From assembly GCF_000423565.1 (NCBI RefSeq), contig NZ_AUIF01000031.1, positions 1 through 64,000 on the forward strand: DNA of 64,000 nucleotides, read 5' to 3'. The translations under genes and the position numbers were made by a program. The stretch comes from Runella zeae DSM 19591 (GTDB lineage: Bacteria > Bacteroidota > Bacteroidia > Cytophagales > Spirosomataceae). Below, piece by piece: positions 17,080 to 26,441 of this stretch; the stretch's first letter is position 1, and each line of letters opens with the position of its first letter. The notes beneath the pieces were generated by a model that was not told the origin of the DNA, made no database searches, and saw only the letters and a program-made list of their open reading frames with translations.

Positions 17080-17121
17080 TCCAATCAAAATGGCATTATT
17101 ATTGATTCTATTTTGATTGGA
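17080..17121. repeat. Inverted repeat after the transposase remnant
   Basis: CCAATCAAAAT (17081-17091) and ATTTTGATTGG (17110-17120) are perfect 11-bp arms, 12 bp with the flanking T/A pair, around an 18-bp core. It may be a transcription terminator or a remnant of the insertion-sequence end. Confidence 0.6.
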
Positions 17122-17383
17122 ATATAAAACTCAACGTACGATTACGAAAAATTTTTTTATGGCATCAACCTATCTAATAAGCAGACAAGTACGAACAAGA
17201 AATGCTTATAGTTTTGTTCAGATATAAAATTTCTTATATCTAGAAGAATCCCCAAAAATCTTATCAAACTATCTCGTTGTAATAACAACGATGCAATATT
17301 GTTATGCCTTTTAAATAGCGCTATTTTTTCACTAATCTTATAACATATTATATCTATATATAAAATATTGTCACTTTACCTAC

Positions 17384-17432
17384 TTTGACTTTTTGCTTTA
17401 CCCTCTTTGACTTTTTGCTTTACCCACTTTGA
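17384..17432 (+). repeat. Three direct repeats with 22-bp period
   Basis: CTTTGACTTTTTGCTTTACCC is repeated with TTTGA starting at 17384, 17406 and 17428; the third copy has diverged to TTTGATTATTTG. The repeats end about 40 bp before the likely start of the large secreted protein and each carries a TTTG that could act as a -33 element. Confidence 0.7.
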
Positions 17433-17472
17433 TTATTTGTTATTTGACCACCACCCAAAAGTTCACTTAGTG

Positions 17473-20400
17473 ATGAAAATAATCATTCGAAAACAGCCCT
17501 ATAACAAACTCTTTTTTAGGAGGCACTGGACTTTGCTATTTCTTTATCTTTTGTTTTCATTCTGCACTTATGGCCAAATCAGCGGCAATGTATTTATTGA
17601 TTTCAATGGCAATGGAATAAAAACCAATACCTCTCCTTTCGAGCCTGGCATTGGGGGTATCAAAGTCAAAGTTTTTGTAGGTACAAAATCAAATGTCTTT
17701 GAAACCCACACCGATTCTTTAGGAAATTTCTCTTTTAGTAGCTCTCAAATTCCACCTGATAGCGTCGCTAGAGTCGAATTTTCTGATCTTCCTGAGACTT
17801 TTTATGAAAGTTTTGCAGGAAGCCAAAACCAAAGTGGCGTGCAGTTTGTCAAAGCCCCGGCGGTAGGAGTTAATTTAGGAATTATAAACAATGATGAACT
17901 TTGTACTGCAGCGGAAGAATTAAAAATTGTTACGGCTTGCTATGCCATGGGCGATCCTCTCAAAGATGGAGACTCCGCCCAAGACCCTGCTTTGATTTTG
18001 TTTGATTATCAGGCCAAAGGAGAGGCAGGCACCCCAGATTCACCCATGGAAAAACTTGCCAAAGCTAACCAAATTGGCTCTACGTGGATTGCCGCCTATC
18101 AACGCGCCACCAACCTCTTACTTGTGGGGGCCATTACGCGCCGACATGTGGGCTTAGGACCTTTAGGGACAGGTGGCTACTATACTGTAGACCTCAATAC
18201 AGGAGCAGTCAATAATTTTGTTGATGTAAAAAAGATAGGTATCGACACAGGGCCTGACCCTCATCTTGACCCTATCACTCAAATAAATATTTTGCCGGCG
18301 TCCAAAACTGCCCGTTCCCGAGATTCACTTGCTTTTCACATGGTAGGCAAAATAGGAATCGGAGGAACCCAACTCTCTCCTTGGCAAGACACTTTATTTT
18401 TAGTAAACTTATATGATAAAAAACTCTACAGCTTTGCCATACAAAGCCCGTTTAAAGCACCATCCTCGGCGGCAGAAGCAAACGTAAAATCTTATAATAT
18501 TCCTCATCCCAGCTGCTCCAATGGTGATTTTGTACCTTGGGCACTCAAATATTATCGTGGGGATTTGTATGTGGGAGTAGTATGTACAGGCGAAACTTCC
18601 CAGAAAAAATCAGATTTAAAAGCTGCGGTTTATAAGTTTGATTTAACCACCAAACAATTTAATAACATCTTTGAATTTGGGCTTGACTACCCCCGTGGCC
18701 CTATCGACAATACCCAAGGATGTGATACTATTACAACTTGGAATCCGTGGACCAACCAGTTTCCCAAACAATGTAATTATCCTTTGGGTGCGCCCGACCC
18801 TATTGCGGCCTTTGCGGTTCATCCCCAACCTATTCTTTCTGATTTAGAATTTGACGACGACGGCTCTCTTCTTTTATCCTTTTTGGATAGGCTTGGTTTA
18901 CAAACCGGCCAAAATCAGCCAGGTATTGCCCCCAATGACACCCTCAACTATTATGGATTTATGAGTGGGGACTTAGTACGCGCTCAACGCAATGCAAACG
19001 GTACTTTTACCCTCGAAAACAATGCTCAATCAGGTGATCTTTTGGGATGTGGCCCCAATACCAACTCAGGCCCAGGAGGAGGCGAGTTTTTCTGCGAAGA
19101 CTACTGGCTCAATGGTGAAGGCGGGGTAGGTCACGCCGAAATCACCAATGGAGGATTGCTCAAAATGCCTGGTAATCAAGAGCTATTGGTTTCTGCGATG
19201 GACCCCATACATGGACTTTATCTTTCTACAGGATTTGTGGCCTTCGATACCAAAACGGGCAAAAGAAACCGTAGTTTCTCAGTTTATTCATTAAGTCCGG
19301 GTTCACTTGGAAAATCTGGAGGTGTCGGAGATTTGACAGCCTTGTGCCAACCCCCCCCACTTGAAATTGGAAACCTTTTGTGGCTTGATGTCAACAGAAA
19401 TGGAATTCAAGACCCTAATGAATCTGTGTTGGATGACCTTGTTGTTACCTTACACGATATGCAAGCAAATGGCGCCGAAATAGCCCGTGACACTACTTCT
19501 AATGGCGGACAATATTATTTCAACGATTCTAATGTAACGGGTGGCATAAAAGCCAACCATGCTTATGAAGTCAGACTAAGCTTAACCCAAAATATCGACT
19601 TACCTAAGCCGTCAAACGCTCTCTTAGCTAAACAAACGTCTAATTCAACTCCACTCCAAGACATCTTAACTGTTGCTCCTAAACAAGTCGTTAGCGGCCC
19701 AGAAAGCTTAGTTCGTGATTCGGATGCCGACATTAGCGCAGATGGTTCGTATGCGTTTATTCAGGTATTGACTTCGGCTAATTACCGCACCAACCACTAT
19801 GCGGACTTTGGTCTTATGTCTAAAGAAGCACCGGCCTATGATTTGGCTATTTTTCAAAGAGTAGTGGGCGATAAATGTACCTATCAAAAAGGGGAGGAAA
19901 TTAAGTTTGAAATAGTGATACGCAACACCGCAACCGACCCTGAAGCTATCGCAGATAGTGTGAGGGTAAAAGTTAATCTGAATTCTATCTTTACCTTGCT
20001 GGGCTATGATGCCACCGCTAGTACTTACAATGCAGCGACCCAACTCTGGGGTAACCTTAAACTCAACGCAGGTCAATCAGATACTCTTATCCTTACAGTT
20101 GAGATTCCAGAAAACAGCCCTTTTGAAGGTGGCCTTGTATGCAATATAGTTGAAGTAGACAATGCCGCAGGAACCGACATAGATTCTTCTCCCCACAACA
20201 ACATCACTACTGAAGATGATTTTTCGCTAGAATGTATCAGTGTACCCATCAATATTTGTGTCGCCAACAATCAAAAAACCATTCTTAAGGCACCCGATGG
20301 CTCTAGTTCTTATCAATGGTATAAAAACGACACGATTATCCAAATGGCTACCAATCAAACTTTAGAAGTAAATTCAGCAGGCAAATATACTGTCAAAATT

Positions 20401-20508
20401 GCAGGCGGCATCTGCCCTACAGAAAACTGCTGCCCTATAGTGGTGCAAGATTACTGTGAATGTATAGAACGGTGTGTTAAGATTGAAGCTAAAAAAATTA
20501 AAGAATAG
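17473..20508 (+). CDS. Large secreted SdrD-B/DUF11-like repeat protein
   Basis: About 1011 residues from the ATG at 17473 (MKIIIRKQPYNKLFF); a longer reading from 17407 adds 22 residues before the signal peptide. After a signal peptide (TLLFLYLLFSFCTYGQ) come: an SdrD B-like domain (GNVFIDFNGNGIK, about 35-120), a long middle region of about 500 residues possibly folding as a propeller-like repeat domain, a second SdrD B-like domain (GNLLWLDVNRNGIQDPNE), a DUF11-like domain (YDLAIFQRVVG to NNIVEVDNAAG region), and an Ig-like end (SYQWYKND). It ends in a Cys-rich tail (ENCCPIVVQDYCECIERCVKIEAKK). The role is probably surface adhesion; no classical T9SS sorting domain is evident. Confidence 0.8.
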   Translation: MKIIIRKQPYNKLFFRRHWTLLFLYLLFSFCTYGQISGNVFIDFNGNGIKTNTSPFEPGIGGIKVKVFVGTKSNVFETHTDSLGNFSFSSSQIPPDSVARVEFSDLPETFYESFAGSQNQSGVQFVKAPAVGVNLGIINNDELCTAAEELKIVTACYAMGDPLKDGDSAQDPALILFDYQAKGEAGTPDSPMEKLAKANQIGSTWIAAYQRATNLLLVGAITRRHVGLGPLGTGGYYTVDLNTGAVNNFVDVKKIGIDTGPDPHLDPITQINILPASKTARSRDSLAFHMVGKIGIGGTQLSPWQDTLFLVNLYDKKLYSFAIQSPFKAPSSAAEANVKSYNIPHPSCSNGDFVPWALKYYRGDLYVGVVCTGETSQKKSDLKAAVYKFDLTTKQFNNIFEFGLDYPRGPIDNTQGCDTITTWNPWTNQFPKQCNYPLGAPDPIAAFAVHPQPILSDLEFDDDGSLLLSFLDRLGLQTGQNQPGIAPNDTLNYYGFMSGDLVRAQRNANGTFTLENNAQSGDLLGCGPNTNSGPGGGEFFCEDYWLNGEGGVGHAEITNGGLLKMPGNQELLVSAMDPIHGLYLSTGFVAFDTKTGKRNRSFSVYSLSPGSLGKSGGVGDLTALCQPPPLEIGNLLWLDVNRNGIQDPNESVLDDLVVTLHDMQANGAEIARDTTSNGGQYYFNDSNVTGGIKANHAYEVRLSLTQNIDLPKPSNALLAKQTSNSTPLQDILTVAPKQVVSGPESLVRDSDADISADGSYAFIQVLTSANYRTNHYADFGLMSKEAPAYDLAIFQRVVGDKCTYQKGEEIKFEIVIRNTATDPEAIADSVRVKVNLNSIFTLLGYDATASTYNAATQLWGNLKLNAGQSDTLILTVEIPENSPFEGGLVCNIVEVDNAAGTDIDSSPHNNITTEDDFSLECISVPINICVANNQKTILKAPDGSSSYQWYKNDTIIQMATNQTLEVNSAGKYTVKIAGGICPTENCCPIVVQDYCECIERCVKIEAKKIKE

Positions 20509-20512
20509 AAAT

Positions 20513-21118
20513 TCAATAACTGATGTTGCGTATTTCAATAGGGGGTGTCGATTGAAAATCTAACATAGCATTTACTAAGCGAACAGAAGAAAACGTAGGC
20601 AAATCTTCTGTTCGTATCGTTTGAGGGGTCAAGATACCTTCTGCTATCAAAGCGGCGCGGCGAGTTCCCGCCAAAAGAGGTGTATCAGGAGTGACCCAGC
20701 GGCTACCATCCCAAAAAGCTACGTTGGCATAGGAGGCATCTGTGATGAGACCTTTTTTGACAATAACCACATCATCAGCCTCTCCTTTTTGTTCGGCAAG
20801 GGCTATCAAAGAGGCTCGGTTTTTGTACTTAAAATTGTATTCAATATTATCATCATTGACAAGCCTAAGCCGCTGAACAATTCTGGGTTGATAGATTTCA
20901 AATTCTATATTTTCCAAGTGCAAACCATAAGTCACCCGGCATTTGTACAGGCCTGTCTGATATTCTTTGGGCACTTGTATCAACCGTCCTAGTTGCCACG
21001 CATCAGATTGATTTAAGGACATCTTTCTGGTATGGTTAAGCCGCAAATCATGATACAATAGATTAGACAAAACGCCATCGCTCAGTCGAATCGTCTCAAT
21101 AAACAGGGGTGAGTTCAT
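20513..21118 (-). CDS. pabC: Aminotransferase class IV protein, aminodeoxychorismate lyase-like
   Basis: A short (201-residue) fold-type IV PLP protein. The PLP lysine is probably in EYNFKYKNRASL (about residue 98) and the family block KKGLITDASYANVAFWDG follows. PabC releases 4-aminobenzoate and pyruvate from aminodeoxychorismate in folate synthesis. The enzyme is shorter than E. coli PabC (269) but such short versions accompany pabB in Bacteroidota. It overlaps the end of pabB by 23 bp, which strongly supports a joint role. A general branched-chain aminotransferase would be longer. Confidence 0.8.
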   Translation of the reverse strand: MNSPLFIETIRLSDGVLSNLLYHDLRLNHTRKMSLNQSDAWQLGRLIQVPKEYQTGLYKCRVTYGLHLENIEFEIYQPRIVQRLRLVNDDNIEYNFKYKNRASLIALAEQKGEADDVVIVKKGLITDASYANVAFWDGSRWVTPDTPLLAGTRRAALIAEGILTPQTIRTEDLPTFSSVRLVNAMLDFQSTPPIEIRNISY

Positions 21119-22103
21119 TTAAAAATGGTAAATACACTTTGTCCAATACTTCTTGGTATTCGGGAAGGGCTTCACTACGCGCCGTAATCCCCCCACCGCT
21201 TTTGAAGGTAAGTTGCCCTTCTATATTTTCGATAAACCGAATCAAAACCCCGCTATCTAAGTTTTCGCCGTCAAAAATACCCGCAATTCCGGTATAATAG
21301 CCCCGTTCATATCCTTCGGCTTCTTGAATGATTTCGAGGGTGCGGGGTTTGGGTGCTCCGCTGATAGAACCTGCCGGTAGAAGCCTAAACAACCAATCGC
21401 CGAGGGTTTCGCGCCAATTAAGCGGCATTTGCCCCGCAATTTCAGAACTAACCTGAAGAAGTGATTTTTGATTGGTAGGGATTGTGTCTACATATCGATA
21501 CCTTTCTACCCATACTTTTTGAGCTACCATGCTCAGGTCATTGCGAATCAAGTCCACGATAGTGGCATGTTCGGCGGCTTCTTTTAAATTTGACAAAATC
21601 AAGGACTCTGCTCCCACAATATCTGCATCAATAGTACCCTTCATCGGAAAAGAAGCTATTCGATCACCCTTGACTTGCACAAATATTTCGGGAGAAAAAC
21701 ACACAAATTTTTCAGCCAACCAAAGTTTGTATTTTGCCTTACTGCGCAGAAATATGCCTTTCAAATCTAAATTGGTCTCAATTTTCGTACATATGGATAA
21801 GTTGACCAAAAATGAATTTCCGCGTTTCAATTGATTAACAACATATTCAAATTTGGGTAGATATGACTCAAAAGGCAAGGGATGTTTATGAAAGAAGACC
21901 GACTTTTCTAGATTTACGTTTGTCGCCGGAGCGTTGGTTTTTCCATTAAAATCATACAGCAAATCCGCGTGGTCAATATCTTGTAAAGCTAAAACAATCG
22001 GTTTTTGAGTCAAAAAGTCGATAATAAACAAGAAAGGAATACGGCGATGTCCGTAGTCATTCATTCGTTGGATGGCCTCCGCCGTCGAGAGAGTGTGTAT
22101 CAT
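21096..22103 (-). CDS. pabB: Aminodeoxychorismate synthase component I
   Basis: A 335-residue chorismate-binding enzyme making 4-amino-4-deoxychorismate for folate. Typical blocks are visible: FVNLSI-type region (NSFLVNLSICTKIE), FSPEIFVQVKGDRIASFPMKGTID, AEHATIVDLIRNDLSMVA, and PAGSISGAPKPRTLEIIQEAEGYERGYYTGIAGIFDG. It lacks the N-terminal half present in TrpE and E. coli PabB (about 450 residues), as is common in this phylum. The amidotransferase subunit is not next to it. It is divergent from the outer-membrane barrel gene, with only 70 bp between them. Confidence 0.9.
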   Translation of the reverse strand: MIHTLSTAEAIQRMNDYGHRRIPFLFIIDFLTQKPIVLALQDIDHADLLYDFNGKTNAPATNVNLEKSVFFHKHPLPFESYLPKFEYVVNQLKRGNSFLVNLSICTKIETNLDLKGIFLRSKAKYKLWLAEKFVCFSPEIFVQVKGDRIASFPMKGTIDADIVGAESLILSNLKEAAEHATIVDLIRNDLSMVAQKVWVERYRYVDTIPTNQKSLLQVSSEIAGQMPLNWRETLGDWLFRLLPAGSISGAPKPRTLEIIQEAEGYERGYYTGIAGIFDGENLDSGVLIRFIENIEGQLTFKSGGGITARSEALPEYQEVLDKVYLPFLNELTPVY

Positions 22104-22172
22104 TTGAACGCAAAAATCGTAACTTTCGCTAGCTTGTCAAAAATTATCAAAAATGTTGTGAGAGTCTGTGTC

Positions 22173-23267
22173 ATGGCTTTTCATTTCTCCTACCTACCTA
22201 TGCCTCGGCTTATCCTCATAGCAGTTGTATTTGTCTGTGGATTAGGTTTTCAAAACCTGTACAGTCAAAAAAAGAAACTGAGTATTTTGCCTTTTCCAGC
22301 GGTGTATTATACCCCCGAAACCCAATGGGCTTACGGAGCCGCACTGACTGCTACTTTTCGTTTCCCCAAAGACTCTGCCAACGCCCGCCCCTCGCAAGCT
22401 ACTGTAGGAGTGGTGTTTACGCAACTGAAACAATCTCTTTACTATTTACCGTTCCAAATCTTTCTCAAAAATGCCCAATATTATTTTTACGGTGAACTAG
22501 GCTTCTACAAATACAACTATTACTACTACGGTATCGGGCAATCTGCTATTCCTCGCGAAACATACGGCGTAGATTTTCCACGTATCAGAATCAACGCCCT
22601 CAAAAAAATATCTTCCCACCTTTATGCAGGACTTCGCTATCAGTACGAAGACTATCAAATCACCCAAACAGAACCCAACGGCGATTTTGCCAATGGAAAA
22701 GTAACCGGGACTCCCCGCAGCATTACTTCGGGCGTCGGGCTTGGCTTGTTGTATGATACTCGTGATGTTATTTTTTTTCCTTCCAAAGGTACCCTGTTCG
22801 ACATTGCCTTTTTTCATAATGCTCCTATTTGGGGCAGTAGCGTCCGCTTTGAGCGGTTGACAGCCGACCTCGCTGCTTATCGAAAAACCGCAGGAAAAAT
22901 GATTTTGGTTGGTAACCTTTTTGGCAGTTTTACCCGAGGCCATCCTCCCTTCAACATGCTTTCGGAAGTAGGAGGAGGCAAACGGATGCGCGGCTACTAT
23001 CAAGGGCGTTTTCGGGACGATAATCTACTTTTAGCCCAAACCGAGCTTCGTTTCAATATTTTCAGAAGGTGGGGAGGCGCGGTATTTGCCTCATCGGCAG
23101 TCTTAGGCAATCAAAAAGATATTTTGAGGTTGAATGACCCCAAATTTACCTACGGCACAGGTGTCAGATTTACCGCCAATCGCCGCGACCACCTCAACAT
23201 CCGCCTTGACTATGCACTAGGCAAGGATGGCGGCAATTTTTATTTTACTATTGGAGAAGCTTTTTAA
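22173..23267 (+). CDS. BamA/TamA-like outer-membrane beta-barrel protein
   Basis: 364 residues from the ATG at 22173; the next ATG (22200, MPRLILIAVVFVCGLGF) gives an almost bare signal peptide and is an equal alternative. The reading that begins at 22005 overlaps pabB and is rejected. After the signal peptide the protein is alternating aromatic/polar strands typical of a 16-strand barrel, and it ends NIRLDYALGKDGGNFYFTIGEAF, like the last strand of the Omp85 surface-antigen domain. No POTRA domain is present. It may act in export of proteins or lipids at the outer membrane; the substrate is unknown. Confidence 0.75.
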   Translation: MAFHFSYLPMPRLILIAVVFVCGLGFQNLYSQKKKLSILPFPAVYYTPETQWAYGAALTATFRFPKDSANARPSQATVGVVFTQLKQSLYYLPFQIFLKNAQYYFYGELGFYKYNYYYYGIGQSAIPRETYGVDFPRIRINALKKISSHLYAGLRYQYEDYQITQTEPNGDFANGKVTGTPRSITSGVGLGLLYDTRDVIFFPSKGTLFDIAFFHNAPIWGSSVRFERLTADLAAYRKTAGKMILVGNLFGSFTRGHPPFNMLSEVGGGKRMRGYYQGRFRDDNLLLAQTELRFNIFRRWGGAVFASSAVLGNQKDILRLNDPKFTYGTGVRFTANRRDHLNIRLDYALGKDGGNFYFTIGEAF

Positions 23268-23278
23268 TCCCTCAATAT

Positions 23279-23974
23279 ATGCACACTATTTCCGTCATCA
23301 TTCCAACCCTGAATGAAGAAAAAAATATTGGAAACTTAATACAACACCTACAAAAGGAAGGGGATGCAAGTATTTTAGAAATCATAGTAGTAGATGGGGG
23401 AAGTGTTGACGACACGATTGCTGTAGCCCAAAAAGCGGGTGCTGTGGCAGCGATGTCTCCGCAAAAAGGTCGCGCCGCCCAGATGAATTTTGGTGCACAT
23501 ATGGCTCAGGGAAGCATCTTGTATTTTGTACACGCCGATGCCCGGCCTCCCTTGGGGTTTGCTCAAGATATTTTGTTGGCTACTCAAGAAGGCTACCACT
23601 CAGGCTGCTATCGATTTAGATTTGATTCTCCTAAGACTTTACTCAAAATCAATAATTATTTCACCCGCTTCAAACTGCTCGCGGTAAGAGGTGGAGACCA
23701 AACTTTGTTTATCACTCGTGAATGGTTTGACAAGCTCAACGGGTTTGATGAGCGTTACGTAATCATGGAAGAGTATGATTTGCTCCGCCGCCTGTGGCGT
23801 CAAAATCGGTCTTCCTTCAAAGTTATTTCTAAAAATGTTCTTATATCAGCCCGCAAATACGACAACAATAGCTGGCTGAGAGTCCAAATTGCGAATTTGA
23901 TAGCCATGACCCTCTTCCGACTAGGTACCTCCCCCTTAAAAATAGCACACATTTATAAAAAACTGCTGCACTAA
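23279..23974 (+). CDS. Family 2 glycosyltransferase (TIGR04283-like)
   Basis: A 231-residue GT-A enzyme: ISVIIPTLNEEKNIGNLI at the N-terminus, the acidic DGGSVDDT, the DXD-like HADARPP, and a C-terminal block KLNGFDERYVIMEEYDLLRRL. The pattern GRAAQMNFGAHMAQG with YFVHADARPP is typical of TIGR04283 enzymes, which are named after arsenosugar synthesis but are widespread in other contexts. It starts 11 bp after the barrel gene. The acceptor is not known. Confidence 0.88.
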   Translation: MHTISVIIPTLNEEKNIGNLIQHLQKEGDASILEIIVVDGGSVDDTIAVAQKAGAVAAMSPQKGRAAQMNFGAHMAQGSILYFVHADARPPLGFAQDILLATQEGYHSGCYRFRFDSPKTLLKINNYFTRFKLLAVRGGDQTLFITREWFDKLNGFDERYVIMEEYDLLRRLWRQNRSSFKVISKNVLISARKYDNNSWLRVQIANLIAMTLFRLGTSPLKIAHIYKKLLH

Positions 23975-24058
23975 ATCCCGCTAAATCAATAATTCTGGCA
24001 ATTTATTTTAGTCATGTTTCTTTATTTTACTTTTGCCCCCAGAAACTATAAAAAAAAC

Positions 24059-24769
24059 ATGCATCACTCTTTTAAACTCCTACTTTTGTTGGGTATTTTG
24101 ATAGCACAAAAAGCTATATCCCAAGACTTTATCCCTGCTTATGACCGCTTTTCGGGTAAAGAACCTTCCTATATTCATTTGGAAGATGGTTCCAAAATAG
24201 AAGGTACATTAGAAGACTTAGACCGCCGTAAAGGGCTCATTCAAGAGATCACAATCAAAGATGCTAACGGCAAAAAAATCAAGCTCAAGCCCGAGCAAAT
24301 CAAATCAATGTATTTGATGCCAAGTGGCTTTTCAAAATTATCAACCAACATGGATGTAGGCACCAAAGTCAAAAAATGGGATGCTCAATACATCGATAGC
24401 GAAATCATCAAAAAGGGCTACGCTTATTTTGAAAAAGCCAAAGTCGTCATTAAAAAAGACCAAGAGATGCTCCTGATGCAATTGCTAAACCCCGGCTTCA
24501 ACAGCAAAATCAAGGTATTTCATGACCCTTTTGCTGCCGAGACCATGCGCGTAGGCGTAGGAGGCTTTACAATGGCGGGCGGCGACGATAAGTCTTACTA
24601 TGTGCAAGTAGGCGATTTTCCCGCCAAAAAACTTAAGAAAAAGGAATATGAAGATGAAATCAAGGTGATGTATTCGAGTTGTCCAAGCCTTGTCAAAAAA
24701 ATAGGCGAAAAGCTCCGCTGGGCTGAGTTTTCCCAGCATGTATATGAATTTACATTTGAATGTCAATAA
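24059..24769 (+). CDS. Secreted hypothetical protein
   Basis: 236 residues from the ATG at 24059 (MHHSFKLLLLLGILIAQKAISQDF), which gives a clean signal peptide; a longer reading from 24014 would bury it. The mature part has an LEDGSKIEGTLEDLDRRKG segment that resembles a small barrel that handles a cofactor or peptide, and otherwise no known motif. It is likely periplasmic or surface-exposed. The stop codon lies inside a perfect hairpin. I do not recognise the family. Confidence 0.7.
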   Translation: MHHSFKLLLLLGILIAQKAISQDFIPAYDRFSGKEPSYIHLEDGSKIEGTLEDLDRRKGLIQEITIKDANGKKIKLKPEQIKSMYLMPSGFSKLSTNMDVGTKVKKWDAQYIDSEIIKKGYAYFEKAKVVIKKDQEMLLMQLLNPGFNSKIKVFHDPFAAETMRVGVGGFTMAGGDDKSYYVQVGDFPAKKLKKKEYEDEIKVMYSSCPSLVKKIGEKLRWAEFSQHVYEFTFECQ

Positions 24770-24807
24770 CGAAGTAGGCCGCAAAATTGCGGCCTACTTC
24801 GTTATTG
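24764..24807 (+). terminator. Hairpin terminator overlapping a stop codon
   Basis: CAATAACGAAGTAGGCCGCA (24764-24783) is mirrored by TGCGGCCTACTTCGTTATTG (24788-24807), giving a stem of about 21 bp with almost no loop. It contains the TAA of the upstream gene (24767-24769) and is followed by GGGG then TTTT. Confidence 0.8.
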
Positions 24808-24940
24808 GGGGTTTTAATTCTAATTTTCAATCCTTACATTTTTGCTCAAAATAAAGCATTAAAATCCCCGAACACCCTTAACTTTGGGGCCTCCGGATTC
24901 AACAAAACACAAATCTTTCGTATTTAATTGTTCCAACCAG

Positions 24941-26314
24941 ATGAAAACATACATTGAGCAAAACAAGGATAGATTCTTAAGCGAACTATTTGATTTACTG
25001 CGCATTCCTTCCGTCAGTGCCGACCCCAAATTCAAAGACGATGTACGCCGCTGCGCTGAAGCTGTCAAAGATTCGATTCTAAAAGCAGGCGCTGACCTGG
25101 CCGAAATTCACGAAACACCTGGTCATCCTGTGGTTTATGGCGAAAAAATCATCGACCCTGCCTTACCTACTGTATTGGTATATGGCCATTATGATGTGCA
25201 ACCTGCCGACCCTTATGAACTTTGGGAAACACCGCCTTTTGAGCCTACCATTCGCAACGAACGGATTTATGCTCGTGGCTCTTGCGATGACAAAGGGCAG
25301 TTTTATATGCACATCAAAGCCCTCGAAACGATGGTAGCGACCGGGTCGTTGCCGTGCAATGTCAAGGTCATGATTGAGGGAGAAGAAGAAGTAGGGTCCG
25401 ACCATTTAGGGGAGTTTGTTCGTGCCAACAAAGAGAAGCTAAAAGCCGACGTGATTTTGATCTCGGATACCAGCATCATCGCCAACGATACCCCATCCAT
25501 TGAGGTAGGTTTACGCGGACTCACTTATCTCGAAGTAGAAGTGACAGGTGCTAACCGCGACTTGCACTCGGGTGTATATGGCGGAGCAGTCGCCAATCCT
25601 ATCAATGTGCTCTGCGAGATGATTGCATCGCTAAAAGACGAAAACAATCATATTACCATTCCGGGGTTTTATGATAAAGTACAACAACTGAGCGCCGAAG
25701 AACGCGCCTCTATTAACGAAGCACCTTTTGATTTGGAAGAATACAAACGCGACTTGGCCATCAACGAAATCGAAGGCGAAGCAGGATATACCACGATTGA
25801 GCGCACGGGTATTCGTCCGACCCTCGATGTCAACGGAATATGGGGCGGCTACATAGGTGAAGGTGCCAAAACAGTATTACCGTCAAAAGCCTATGCCAAA
25901 ATCAGTATGCGCCTCGTGCCCGACCAAAACAACGACGAAATTCTGGAACTTTTCACCCAACACTTTTTGTCTATCGCTCCTGCTTCAGTCAAAGTGGTAG
26001 TAAAACCCCACCACGGAGGGCTTCCCTACGTAACCCCCGTGGATTCGGTCGAATACCGCGCTGCGGAGTTGGCAATGAAAGAAGCATGGGATGGCAAGCA
26101 GCCTGTGCCTACTCGTGGCGGAGGAAGTATCCCGATTGTGGCGTTGTTTGAGCAAGAACTTGGTCTCAAATCTATCTTGATGGGCTTTGGGCTTGATATA
26201 GACGCCCTTCACTCACCCAACGAAAGCTACGGATTGTTCAATTTTTATAAAGGCATTGAAACAATTCCTTTGTTTTTCAAGCATTATGCTCATCTAAAAA
26301 GTCATGGTGCTTAG
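24941..26314 (+). CDS. M20-family metallopeptidase (dipeptidase)
   Basis: 457 residues from the ATG at 24941 (MKTYIEQNKDRFLSEL); a longer reading from 24884 adds an unlikely 19-residue N-terminus. The dinuclear zinc site is visible: YGHYDVQPADP (His and catalytic Asp), GSCDDKGQF (bridging Asp), IEGEEEVGSDH (catalytic and metal Glu), DTSII and a C-terminal His in IDALHSPNE. The lid domain lies at about 200-310. Such enzymes cleave dipeptides, including cysteinylglycine-type substrates, in the cytoplasm. The exact substrate is not known. Confidence 0.9.
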   Translation: MKTYIEQNKDRFLSELFDLLRIPSVSADPKFKDDVRRCAEAVKDSILKAGADLAEIHETPGHPVVYGEKIIDPALPTVLVYGHYDVQPADPYELWETPPFEPTIRNERIYARGSCDDKGQFYMHIKALETMVATGSLPCNVKVMIEGEEEVGSDHLGEFVRANKEKLKADVILISDTSIIANDTPSIEVGLRGLTYLEVEVTGANRDLHSGVYGGAVANPINVLCEMIASLKDENNHITIPGFYDKVQQLSAEERASINEAPFDLEEYKRDLAINEIEGEAGYTTIERTGIRPTLDVNGIWGGYIGEGAKTVLPSKAYAKISMRLVPDQNNDEILELFTQHFLSIAPASVKVVVKPHHGGLPYVTPVDSVEYRAAELAMKEAWDGKQPVPTRGGGSIPIVALFEQELGLKSILMGFGLDIDALHSPNESYGLFNFYKGIETIPLFFKHYAHLKSHGA

Positions 26315-26441
26315 TGAAGATTGATTGAGGTGAAAATCAACAATTTTCCCTAAAATTTCTCTACTTTGCATTGTCAATTAAAAGACAAACGGAAACCCAC
26401 CGTAAAAGTCAAACATTTCTTTAAAAAAGACTATTTAAATC

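Larger units (their letters stand above)
17061..17472. other. A+T-rich gap after the IS remnant
   Basis: About 410 bp without a believable gene. It contains the inverted repeat at 17080-17121, a short hairpin TCGTTGT/ACAACGA near 17273-17290, and the 22-bp tandem repeats at 17384-17432 before the adhesin-like gene. Confidence 0.6.

Noticed and set aside
22005-22172. Longer start of the outer-membrane barrel gene
   Set aside because: It overlaps pabB on the other strand and puts 56 non-signal residues ahead of a clear signal peptide.
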